A DNA stretch of 64,000 bases from CAXRDE01 sp964229355. GTDB taxonomy: Bacteria; Cyanobacteriota; Sericytochromatia; UBA7694. Below the pieces are notes generated by a model. The model saw nothing but the letters and a program-made list of their open reading frames with translations, was not told where the DNA came from and searched no databases. Both the position numbers and the translations under genes were made by a program. This document shows, piece by piece, positions 24,965 to 32,640 of this stretch. Within the stretch, counting starts at the first letter, position 1. Every line of letters starts with the position of its first letter. The stretch is from NCBI GenBank assembly GCA_964229355.1, contig CAXRDE010000019.1, positions 550,713 through 614,712 on the forward strand. Reading direction: 5' to 3'.

Positions 24965-25974
24965 AAGTATATGGTGCCTCGCTACTCAAGGGGTTAATGT
25001 ACACCTTAAAAACCTTTGTGGGAACCTATGTGGAGGACTTCAAAGGAACCAAAGACAATTATGCTGAACACGGTTTGCGCTCGGCCACCGAAGGTGCTGT
25101 CACGGTTCAGTATCCTGAATCGCCAATGCCCATTGGTTCAACCTATGAGCGTTTTCGGGTGTTGCCCATGTTGGTTTATGACCAAAAAGAAGATGGCGAA
25201 AAAGACGTGCGCTGTACCTCTTGTGGCATTTGTGCCAAAGTGTGTCCGCCGCAATGCATTTGGATTGTGCAAGAAACCGATGAAAACAATAAACCGGTGC
25301 CTAATCCCGAGGAATTCTTTATTGATACCTCGGTGTGCATGAACTGCGGTTTGTGCTCAGAGTTTTGCCCTTTTGACGCCATTAAAATGGATCATCAGTT
25401 TGCACTGAATGTGACTGAAAATCGTCAAGAAAACTATCTTTATGATTTAGAGAAACTGTTGGTGCCCGCCGAATATTACGCAGAACTTCACCCCAAAGCC
25501 AATGCGGCCGAAGAAGAAGCCCGCCGCTTAGAAGCGGAAGCCAAAGCCAAAAAGGCCGCCGAAAAAGCCGCCCGTTTGGCCGCCAAGAAAAAAGCCGCTG
25601 AAGAGGGCGGCGAAGAGGGCGGTGAAAAAGAAAAGCCCGCTAAAAAAGCGGTGGCTGCCAAAGCCGATGATCCTGAGCGCGCGGCCCGCATTGCTGCCGC
25701 CAAAGAGAAAGCGGCGGCTGCTAAAGCCAAGCGGGAAGCTGAAAAAGCTGCCGCGGCAGGAGAACCTGCTGCTGAAGGTGCAGAGGCTCCTGCTGAATCT
25801 GCTGAAAAGCCAGCGAAAGCTGATGACCCTGAGCGCGCGGCCCGCATTGCGGCGGCCAAAGAGAAAGCGGCCGCGGCCAAAGCCAAGCGTGAGGCAGAAA
25901 AAGCTGCTGCAGAAGCAGCTGAACCTGTTGCCGAACCCGCTGCTGAACCCGCTGAAAAGGAGCAAGACGCATGA
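24961..25974 (+). CDS. nuoI: NADH-quinone oxidoreductase subunit I with long basic/acidic Ala-rich tail
   Basis: 337 residues, about twice the usual NuoI length. The first ~175 are a normal 8Fe ferredoxin subunit with Cys85/88/91/95 (CTSCGICAKVC) and Cys126/129/132/136 (CMNCGLCSEFC) for clusters N6a and N6b. Residues ~180-337 form an Ala/Lys/Glu-rich helical tail containing two copies of a ~30-residue unit around DDPERAARIAAAKEK, like histone-H1-type or TonB-linker sequence. The tail is not needed for electron transfer and may serve assembly or tethering. It overlaps both neighbours by ATGA. Confidence 0.93.
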   Translation: MKVYGASLLKGLMYTLKTFVGTYVEDFKGTKDNYAEHGLRSATEGAVTVQYPESPMPIGSTYERFRVLPMLVYDQKEDGEKDVRCTSCGICAKVCPPQCIWIVQETDENNKPVPNPEEFFIDTSVCMNCGLCSEFCPFDAIKMDHQFALNVTENRQENYLYDLEKLLVPAEYYAELHPKANAAEEEARRLEAEAKAKKAAEKAARLAAKKKAAEEGGEEGGEKEKPAKKAVAAKADDPERAARIAAAKEKAAAAKAKREAEKAAAAGEPAAEGAEAPAESAEKPAKADDPERAARIAAAKEKAAAAKAKREAEKAAAEAAEPVAEPAAEPAEKEQDA

Positions 25975-26333
25975 CGCAAGAATTTGCCTGGACCAGCATT
26001 GGTCTGATGTCAATTTTTGGGGTGATCTTTTCCACATTGCCCATCGCCGGGGCGTTCTTTTTTCGCCCGCGCAAAAGCAATGCCAGCAAAGTCACCTCTT
26101 ATGAATGTGGTTTGCATCCTAAAACCACGCCTTTGATTCGCCTCAACGTGCAGTACTACCTGTTCGCCCTGGCTTTTTTGATTTTCTCGATTGAGATTTT
26201 GTATGTGTTTCCCTGGGCCATGAATTTTAAGACCCTGGGACCCATTGCACTTCTTGAAATGGCAATATTTCTGGGGGTTTTATTGATGGGACTGTTATAT
26301 GCCTGGAGAAAGGGTGGTCTGGAGTGGAAATAA
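25971..26333 (+). CDS. nuoA: NADH-quinone oxidoreductase subunit A
   Basis: 120 residues, three transmembrane helices, with the conserved loop YECGLHP and the following YYLFALAFLIFSIEILYVFPW segment. NuoA (NdhC in cyanobacteria) helps form the quinone cavity with NuoH. Its ATG overlaps the nuoI stop and its TAA overlaps the nuoH ATG. Being third, after nuoI, is an unusual order, since nuoA usually comes first. Confidence 0.93.
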   Translation: MTQEFAWTSIGLMSIFGVIFSTLPIAGAFFFRPRKSNASKVTSYECGLHPKTTPLIRLNVQYYLFALAFLIFSIEILYVFPWAMNFKTLGPIALLEMAIFLGVLLMGLLYAWRKGGLEWK

Positions 26334-27553
26334 TGGAAACGATTGAAAACCTTTTTCTCACCTTAAAAGCGTTGGCCTTGATGGGCCCCGAAATGTTATT
26401 GCCCACGGCTTTATTTGAGGCCTTAAAAACCCCGCTGGGTATTATTATGGGGGTTAGCATATTGCTGGTGATCGCACCGGTGACCATGCTCTTTTTGACC
26501 TGGATGGAACGTAAAGTGGTGGCCCGTATGCAAAAGCGTTACGGTCCCAACCGGGTGGGCAAGTTCGGCTCCTTGCAGCCCTTTGCCGATGGCATTAAGA
26601 TGTTTATGAAAGAAGACATCATTCCCCTGGCGGTAGATCCGTTGCTACACACCCTGGCGCCCATGCTGGTGGTGGTGCCTGCAGTCATGCTGTTTTCGGT
26701 GATTCCTTTTGGCAAAAACATGGTGTTCGCGGATCTTAACATTGCGATCCTCTTTATTATGAGCATTTCTTCCATTGAGACCATCGCCATTCTCATGGCG
26801 GGATGGAGCTCTCGCAACACCTATTCGCTGTTGTCTTCGTTGCGGGCGGCAGCCCAGGTGATTTCTTATGAAATTCCGCTGGGCTTTTCGCTGGTGCCTG
26901 TGGTGATGATCTCCGGTTCCATGTCCACTTACGGTATTGTCATGGCCCAACAAGAAGGGTGGTATATTTTTACCCCCTGGGGCTTTTTGGCCTTCTTGAT
27001 CTTCTTTATTAGTGGTGTGGCTGAAGTTAACCGCTCACCCTTTGACGTGGCAGAAGCTGAGTCGGAGCTGGTAGCGGGCTTTCACACCGAATACAGCGGC
27101 ATGAAGTTCGGTTTGTTCTATATGGCTGAGTTTTTAGGCGGATTTGCCATTTCCTGCTTTGCAGTGACCTTCTTCTTTGGGGGCTGGCTCGATCCGATTC
27201 AGCAATTGACGGGTATTGCCGTGTTGCCCACCTGGATTTGGTTCTTGCTCAAGAGCTATGTGTTCGTGTTTGTGTTGTTCTGGTTCCGAGGCACTTTGCC
27301 CCGCTTCCGTGTGGATTTACTGCTCAATTTCTGTTGGAAGTATCTCTTACCCATGGCGCTGCTCAACATTCCCCTGGCCGCCGCCTGGCACTACCTGCCC
27401 GACGGGATTGTCTTCAAGCTGGTGGGTTGGGTCATCGGCATGGCGATCATTTTTGGCACACACCAGGCCTTTACGCACAAGCGCCTTAAGCGTTTGTACT
27501 CCGCTTACGATCGTCCTGACAGTTCTTTACGCACGGCACCCCAGCAAGGTTAG
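26333..27553 (+). CDS. nuoH: NADH-quinone oxidoreductase subunit H
   Basis: 406 residues from ATG 26333 (TAATG overlap with nuoA, GGAG 8 nt upstream); GTG 26324 is an alternative. About eight transmembrane helices with family hallmarks: WMERKVVARMQKRYGPNR, AAQVISYEIPLG, the acidic loop EVNRSPFDVAEAESELVAG and FWFRGTLPRFR. NuoH anchors the peripheral arm and forms the entry to the quinone site. The other subunits (E, F, G, J-N) are not in this window, so the complex I genes are split or continue elsewhere. Confidence 0.95.
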   Translation: METIENLFLTLKALALMGPEMLLPTALFEALKTPLGIIMGVSILLVIAPVTMLFLTWMERKVVARMQKRYGPNRVGKFGSLQPFADGIKMFMKEDIIPLAVDPLLHTLAPMLVVVPAVMLFSVIPFGKNMVFADLNIAILFIMSISSIETIAILMAGWSSRNTYSLLSSLRAAAQVISYEIPLGFSLVPVVMISGSMSTYGIVMAQQEGWYIFTPWGFLAFLIFFISGVAEVNRSPFDVAEAESELVAGFHTEYSGMKFGLFYMAEFLGGFAISCFAVTFFFGGWLDPIQQLTGIAVLPTWIWFLLKSYVFVFVLFWFRGTLPRFRVDLLLNFCWKYLLPMALLNIPLAAAWHYLPDGIVFKLVGWVIGMAIIFGTHQAFTHKRLKRLYSAYDRPDSSLRTAPQQG

Positions 27554-27572
27554 TTTTCCGTAGGCCTTGCGG

Positions 27573-27601
27573 TTGTTTAAAGGTGTGTTTTGACATACAA
27601 T
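27573..27601 (+). promoter_or_regulatory. Candidate promoter of the aldo/keto reductase
   Basis: TTGTTT (27573-27578), 17 bp, TACAAT (27596-27601); start would be near 27608, leaving GGAGG (27620-27624) in the leader. Confidence 0.4.
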
Positions 27602-27632
27602 GCCTTCAACTTTAATGTTGGAGGCATTTTTT

Positions 27633-28625
27633 ATGGAGTATCGTCACCTGGGTAAGTCAGGTTTAAAGGTTTCGGCCCTGTCTTTTGGGTCGTGGGTCAC
27701 CTTTGGCAATCAAATGAACATCGATAAAGCCTATGCTTGCATGAAGGCTGCCTATGATGCAGGCGTAAACTTCTTCGATAACGCAGAGGTGTATGCCAAT
27801 GGTCAGTCCGAAGAAATCATGGGTAAAGTGATTCAGAAAGCCGGCTGGAAGCGTTCAGATTTGGTGCTGTCTACCAAAATTTTCTGGGGTGGTGAAGGCC
27901 CCAATGATCGCGGGCTCTCCCGCAAGCATATTATTGAGGGGACCGAAGCCGCTTTGAAGCGCATGCAGGTGGACTACGTGGATCTCTTGTTTTGTCACCG
28001 TCCCGACCCGGATACCCCCATCGAAGAAACCGTGCGGGCCATGAACACCCTGATCCAGCAGGGCAAAGCCTTTTACTGGGGCACCAGTGAATGGAGTGCG
28101 CAACAAATTCAAACCGCCATTCAGATTGCCCAGCGGGAGCACCTGATTGGCCCCACCATGGAGCAGCCGCAATACAATATGTTTCATCGGGATCGCGTTG
28201 AGGCAGAATATGCTCAGCTCTACCGGGATGAAGGTCTGGGCACCACCATTTGGAGTCCTCTGGCAAGCGGCCTCTTGACGGGCAAGTACAATCAGGGTAT
28301 TCCCAAAGATAGCCGTATGAATTTAGAAGGCTATGAATGGTTGCGCAAAAGCTTAGAAAGCGAAGCGGGACAGCAAAAAATTGAGAAGGTCAAAGCCTTG
28401 AGTCATGTGGCCCGTGAAGTGGGTGTGCCGATGGCGCGTTTTGCGTTGGCCTGGTGTCTAAAAAACCCTCAGGTGAGCACGGTCATTACAGGGGCCTCTC
28501 ATCAGGATCAGGTAACCGAAAATATGAAGGCCCTCAGTGACGTTCAGCTCTTAGATGCCACCGTTATGGAGCGGGTGGAAGACATTTTGCAGAATAAGCC
28601 TGACATTATGCCCCGCTTTCGTTAA
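27633..28625 (+). CDS. Aldo/keto reductase, Kv-beta-like family
   Basis: 330 residues from ATG 27633, which has TTGGAGG 8-9 nt upstream. NADPH-dependent oxidoreductase of the AKR superfamily with the catalytic tetrad Asp49, Tyr54, Lys82 and His122 (FFDNAEVY, STKIF, LLFCHRPD). The N-terminal EYRHLGKSGLKVSALSFGSW and the C-terminal NPQVSTVITGAS are typical of the voltage-gated K+ channel beta-subunit-like (YghZ-type) branch. The physiological substrate cannot be read from sequence. It stands alone between the nuo genes and the convergent cheA-like gene. Confidence 0.92.
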   Translation: MEYRHLGKSGLKVSALSFGSWVTFGNQMNIDKAYACMKAAYDAGVNFFDNAEVYANGQSEEIMGKVIQKAGWKRSDLVLSTKIFWGGEGPNDRGLSRKHIIEGTEAALKRMQVDYVDLLFCHRPDPDTPIEETVRAMNTLIQQGKAFYWGTSEWSAQQIQTAIQIAQREHLIGPTMEQPQYNMFHRDRVEAEYAQLYRDEGLGTTIWSPLASGLLTGKYNQGIPKDSRMNLEGYEWLRKSLESEAGQQKIEKVKALSHVAREVGVPMARFALAWCLKNPQVSTVITGASHQDQVTENMKALSDVQLLDATVMERVEDILQNKPDIMPRFR

Positions 28626-28631
28626 GCGGTT

Positions 28632-30890
28632 CTAAAAAGAAGCCAGGCTTCTCAGGTGCGAAATCGCATCGACATTCAGCCCCATCACCAGACGGTGATT
28701 TTGCAATAACCCAACAGCGTCAATAACCTGCGTTGTTGGGTTTTTTAGAGGCAATACCTCTTGTAAAATGTCTTCGCTGCCCAGCAGGGCATCGACTTTT
28801 AAGGTATAGGGCTCACTCTCATTCAGGGTAATAAAAACCCCTTCTGTTGTATCGGGTTGACCTTCTGTGCTGTCCCAACACCAGTGCTTGAGATCAAAAA
28901 AGCTTAAGCTGTCCTGTTGTTCGTTGGCATTGCGTGCAGACATAAAGCTCTCAATGGGAATGCTAAAATAACGGTCATCGCTGCGCACCACCATGGCTTT
29001 GGTGGGAAAGAGCGGAGAAGGTAAAAAGACTTGAAAACAACTGCCTTTTTGGGATTCGGATTGCACATGAATACGGCCTTGCAGCTGCTCAATATGGTTT
29101 TTGACACTGTCCATGCCGACTCCACGTCCTGAAATTTCAGTGGTGTCTTTGGCGGTGCTCAGGCCCGGTGAAAATACCAGGGCCAGCGCTTCTTTTTCGC
29201 TCAGCGCTTCTGCGGCGTCCTGACTGAGTATGCCTTTGCTGACGGAGCGCTGTTTGAGACGAGGAATGTCAATGCCAGCCCCGTCATCACACACTTCAAT
29301 CATTAATTCGTGGCCCGTGGCACGGGCTGAAAAATGAATTTCACCATTTTCGGGCTTTTGGGCAAGCCGTCGGTTTTCTGGAGTTTCAAGGCCGTGGTCC
29401 GCCGCGTTACGCAACAAATGCAGCAGAATATTCGAGAGGGGGTCCGCCATAATGCGGGGAATCCAGGTGTTCTCGCCCGAGATTTTGCAATGAATGTGTT
29501 TGTTCAGCGCCCGTTCAAGTTCTTTGACAATACGGGGGTAGCGATCAAACACGTGTTTGGCGGATACAAACTGTAAAGCAAACTGGGCGATGTAAAGACG
29601 TTCAATATGCTCGCGCATGGGCAGCGGCAGAGATGGGTTTTGGGCATAATCGATCAACAGCTCTGCGGTCACCTGATGCAGGGTCTGCAGGTGGCTCTGT
29701 TCGACCCGTAAGCTGTGGGGGTTGCTCTGAGATGACACCTGTGGGGTCGGGTTCAGGTGTAGGGTGGCTTTGATAGCAGTATCTTTTGGGGGCGCGGTCT
29801 CAGGGGGCACGCTGCCGTTGCTTGGCGCGATAAAGGGACGCGTCTTGACCTGAAAACACAGTTCAATCTCTTCTTCTGCTGCCAGGCGTTGGCGAATAGA
29901 TTGGGCGTCCTGGGCGGTAACCAGCAAAATTTCAAAGGCCTGGTTGATCTGTTCGGTCTCCAGGGCAGTGACATCGGGAACCGTTTTAATAATTTCGCCG
30001 TTTTCTTCGAGCGCTCGGAAGGCCTTGGCAATGCGAGCGGCTAAAAATGGCAGCGGGTGGGTCATCTCAAAGCGTAGCCATAAAGCATGAAACGCTTGTT
30101 TTTGGGCTTCTTCAACGATACGGGATTCGAACTCATTGAGTTCAAAAGAAGCGGCGGGAATTTCAGGCGTGGAAACGGGATACGGCTTTACGCTGACGGA
30201 CTCTATTTCCGAAACGCCTTCTGCAATATCCTGGAGATCCTGGGCGTTTTTAAAGGTGGATACCAGGACCTGAAAGGTGTCGCCAAAATCGCCGCCTTGT
30301 AGGGAATTCAAATCCGGCTGGCTACTGAGAAACTCAGCGTGTGCTTTGAGGTTGTGGACCACCAGCATGGCCCGGACGGACTTCATCAGACAGCCGGGCA
30401 TAAGCTTGATTTTAAGCCAAAAAACCTTTTGTCCCTGGGTTTGTAAGTCTTGAATTTTAAGCTCCAGGTGACTGGGAGGATGTTCGGTGTTGCTGGAGGC
30501 TGGAGGTGTTACGGGGGGAGAAAACACATGCAGCCGTTTTAAGAGCGGGTCAAGCTCTACGGGTAACTCCAGCTGGGGGTGAGCAATGTTTTGTTCTAAG
30601 GTCTGAAGGGCAAAAATGCCTTCCTGGAGCAGTTCTTGGATATCTTCGTTGAGAACCGCCTGATCCAACAGGTTTTCAAGGCCGTGACTCAAACGGGTAA
30701 AATCCTCAAAGAATGGGAAGTCCACAAGGGTTGAGGCCATTCCCTTTAAGGTGTGAAGAATGCGAAATAACTCTTGTTGAAGAAGATGTACTGCATCTGA
30801 GCCAGCGAGTTTATCTAAACAGGTCTGGGCCTGCTCTAATAAAAGCTGTGCTTCGTCTAAAAACAGAGCCACGTATTGCGAGGATTTCAT
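28632..30890 (-). CDS. cheA: CheA-like chemotaxis histidine kinase
   Basis: 752 residues. An N-terminal HPt domain has phospho-acceptor His46 in RILHTLKGMAS. Two P2-like adaptor repeats follow (about 145-235 and 255-345). A short dimerisation region and HATPase domain (about 480-620: LLHLLRNAADHGLE, DDGAGID, GRGVGMDSV) lead to a CheW-like P5 domain (about 625-745). This is full CheA architecture with an extra P2-like repeat. No cheW, cheY or receptor gene is nearby; instead it follows a J-domain gene and an HDOD gene, suggesting a non-canonical signalling output. It has TATAAT exactly 6 nt before its ATG. Confidence 0.88.
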   Translation of the reverse strand: MKSSQYVALFLDEAQLLLEQAQTCLDKLAGSDAVHLLQQELFRILHTLKGMASTLVDFPFFEDFTRLSHGLENLLDQAVLNEDIQELLQEGIFALQTLEQNIAHPQLELPVELDPLLKRLHVFSPPVTPPASSNTEHPPSHLELKIQDLQTQGQKVFWLKIKLMPGCLMKSVRAMLVVHNLKAHAEFLSSQPDLNSLQGGDFGDTFQVLVSTFKNAQDLQDIAEGVSEIESVSVKPYPVSTPEIPAASFELNEFESRIVEEAQKQAFHALWLRFEMTHPLPFLAARIAKAFRALEENGEIIKTVPDVTALETEQINQAFEILLVTAQDAQSIRQRLAAEEEIELCFQVKTRPFIAPSNGSVPPETAPPKDTAIKATLHLNPTPQVSSQSNPHSLRVEQSHLQTLHQVTAELLIDYAQNPSLPLPMREHIERLYIAQFALQFVSAKHVFDRYPRIVKELERALNKHIHCKISGENTWIPRIMADPLSNILLHLLRNAADHGLETPENRRLAQKPENGEIHFSARATGHELMIEVCDDGAGIDIPRLKQRSVSKGILSQDAAEALSEKEALALVFSPGLSTAKDTTEISGRGVGMDSVKNHIEQLQGRIHVQSESQKGSCFQVFLPSPLFPTKAMVVRSDDRYFSIPIESFMSARNANEQQDSLSFFDLKHWCWDSTEGQPDTTEGVFITLNESEPYTLKVDALLGSEDILQEVLPLKNPTTQVIDAVGLLQNHRLVMGLNVDAISHLRSLASF
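28633..28653 (-). terminator. Weak terminator overlapping the cheA stop
   Basis: AGAAG/CTTCT arms (28638-28642, 28648-28652) with a 5-nt loop are followed on the minus strand by five T residues that run into the stop codon. Short stem, low confidence. Confidence 0.3.
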
Positions 30891-30896
30891 AATAAT

Positions 30897-30902
30897 ATTA
30901 TA
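30897..30902 (-). promoter_or_regulatory. TATAAT 6 nt before the cheA-like ATG
   Basis: Minus strand TATAAT, six bases (ATTATT), then ATG at 30890; no ribosome binding site. Suggests an internal leaderless promoter for the kinase in addition to operon transcription. Confidence 0.45.
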
Positions 30903-30926
30903 ACTGACTTCTAGAACAAGAGAAAG

Positions 30927-31784
30927 CTAGGCATTGGCCATCACCAGGTCGCTGGTTTTATCGATTTGTTGGCGGATGTGAGGCAGAAGCTCTCGAATGC
31001 TCTCTAAACTGAGCCCCAGACGCCTGGTAATCAAAGATTCATGCTTTGCCAGCTGGTTCCAGTGTGCCGGAGATTCCTGGTGAAGGAGCTCGGCGGTAAT
31101 ATTGGCGACGGCAATAATAAACGGCAAATTGTCTTCGGTAAGATTGTCAAACTCGTGATGATAACGAATGGCGTTCACAAGCAGAGGTGGAAACTTCCAG
31201 CGATCGGCCAGGGTGGCACCGGCTTCGGCGTGGTTAAAACCGAGTACCCTCGCCTCGGCGGCGTAAATGCTAATGTTTTCTTTTTGCATTAAATTGGTGG
31301 CCCGATAGACCTCCGGTAAAGCGCATTGATTCAGGACCATTTTGCCGATATCGTGAATGAGTCCTGCCGTAAAACTCTCTTCTTCGCGAGGATCTCTGCT
31401 TTTTCGGGCGATGAGGCGTGCGCTTTCGGCGGTTCCTAGCGAGTGGCGCCAAAACTCACCGGGTTTAATTTTATAGCCCAGCAGGCCCTTGTTCATGGTG
31501 CTTTGGGTGGTAATCATCAGTACCATACTTTTGACGGCGCTAAAGCCTACGATCATAATGGCTTCAGGAACCGTTGTCACCTTACGCGACAGGCCGTAAT
31601 AGGCTGAATTACACAGGCGCAGCAATTTGGCGGTCAGGGCTTGATCTGCACCAATGAGTTCCGCTAACTGAGAAACCGCCGTGTCGGGAATATTGAGCAA
31701 CTGAATGACGCGAAAGGCCACCTGAGGCACTTCGGGAAGAGCATCGACGCGGTGAATGAGATTGTGTAAGGTCAGTTCACGCAT
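30927..31784 (-). CDS. HDOD-domain protein
   Basis: 285 residues with the HDOD fold (LPEVPQVAFRVIQLL, IGADQALTAKLLRLCNSAYYGL, GFSAVKSMVL, FTAGLIHDIGKMVLNQ, GFNHAEAGATLADRW). HDOD proteins are regulatory relatives of HD phosphohydrolases found with motility and signalling genes. An HD pair (HDIGK) is kept here, but the full set of metal ligands is not certain. It starts 1 nt after the J-domain gene stop and ends 36 nt before the cheA-like gene, so the three are an operon. Confidence 0.88.
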   Translation of the reverse strand: MRELTLHNLIHRVDALPEVPQVAFRVIQLLNIPDTAVSQLAELIGADQALTAKLLRLCNSAYYGLSRKVTTVPEAIMIVGFSAVKSMVLMITTQSTMNKGLLGYKIKPGEFWRHSLGTAESARLIARKSRDPREEESFTAGLIHDIGKMVLNQCALPEVYRATNLMQKENISIYAAEARVLGFNHAEAGATLADRWKFPPLLVNAIRYHHEFDNLTEDNLPFIIAVANITAELLHQESPAHWNQLAKHESLITRRLGLSLESIRELLPHIRQQIDKTSDLVMANA

Positions 31785-31785
31785 G

Positions 31786-32478
31786 CTAAGGGCTCTGAAG
31801 ACTCTGAAGGTATTGGCGCTTACGCTCAGGGTGGGTCAGGGTTTCATAAGCGACGTTTAAGCGTTGGGCAATATTAATAAAACGGTCGGGGTGTAAATGC
31901 TTCATGCGTTGACGATACGCTTCTTTGATTTCAGCATCGCTGGCTTTTTCGTTGACGCCCAGCAAGGCAAAGTAGTTAACCTCAGAAAAAATGGCAGGGT
32001 CAAAGGGGCTCAGTTGTTTGAGCTTTTGGTCCTTTTGCGATAACTCAGTTTGCAAGGCCTGGACCTGTTCACTGAGAAAACCCACCTGATTTTGTAACGA
32101 TAACACCATTTGCTCCTGTTGAATGAGTTTAAGCTTTAAGTTTTTTTGCTCCTCAGAGAGCGGCTCGTGGTTCACTTTCTCGACGGCGGGGGCCTGCTGA
32201 TCGTAATCTAAAACAGGCTCCGGAGGATGCATCGGCGTTGACATGGGCAACGGCTGTTCACCGGGAAACTTTGCCATATCTGCACGCCAGTGAAGACAGG
32301 CTTCGCGGTAATAATGCATGCGGGTCACCGCAGAGGTGGTATGAAAGCGATGGGGCTTCCGCTCTTTTATCTCTGAGGCTTTGATCTGACAAATCACATA
32401 ATTGGGATCAATATTTCCAAAACGATCATTGGCATCTGCGCCAAATACGCATGTTCCACAGATCCGCTCGGCTTCCAT
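31786..32478 (-). CDS. J-domain protein with Cys-containing N-terminus and coiled coil
   Basis: 230 residues. The C-terminal ~60 residues are a J domain (FALLGVNEKASDAEIKEAYR, HPD in HLHPDRF, QRLNVAYETLTHPERKRQYL), so it should stimulate an Hsp70 ATPase. The middle is a coiled coil (about 115-160). The N-terminus has CGTC, a further Cys in YVICQIK and another in ACLHW, possibly a metal site. First gene of the J-domain - HDOD - CheA-like operon; it may recruit DnaK to a signalling assembly (inference). An extended -10 TGCTAAAAT lies upstream at 32509-32517. Confidence 0.85.
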   Translation of the reverse strand: MEAERICGTCVFGADANDRFGNIDPNYVICQIKASEIKERKPHRFHTTSAVTRMHYYREACLHWRADMAKFPGEQPLPMSTPMHPPEPVLDYDQQAPAVEKVNHEPLSEEQKNLKLKLIQQEQMVLSLQNQVGFLSEQVQALQTELSQKDQKLKQLSPFDPAIFSEVNYFALLGVNEKASDAEIKEAYRQRMKHLHPDRFINIAQRLNVAYETLTHPERKRQYLQSLQSP

Positions 32479-32508
32479 GAACGCACCTGCCTTTATCTCT
32501 TTCCTTTT

Positions 32509-32517
32509 ATTTTAGCA
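32509..32517 (-). promoter_or_regulatory. Extended -10 (TGCTAAAAT) of the J-domain operon
   Basis: Minus-strand TGCTAAAAT about 31 nt before ATG 32478. The same 9-mer precedes genes at 39241, 46116, 51800 and 63202. Confidence 0.5.
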
Positions 32518-32605
32518 AAGGATCTTGATGGGAATCGAAAAGCGCTGAAAACGCAGGTTTAAAGATTTGTTAAAAATAGCGTAAGATTATTGCGAAAACA
32601 TGCGA

Positions 32606-32611
32606 TATAAT
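32606..32611 (+). promoter_or_regulatory. -10 element of the amylase gene
   Basis: Perfect TATAAT, 29 nt before ATG 32641, with CTGGAG as ribosome binding site in between. No convincing -35. Confidence 0.45.
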
Positions 32612-32640
32612 AGAAGAGAGAAATATTTCTGGAGTTCTTT

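Noticed and set aside
25488..26037. Open frames antisense to the NuoI tail
   Set aside because: Low-complexity Ala/Ser/Phe translations caused by the repetitive tail; no independent gene signals.
27544..27580. Possible terminator after nuoH (GCAAGG/CCTTGC with 15-nt loop)
   Set aside because: Loop too long, stem short and T tract poor.
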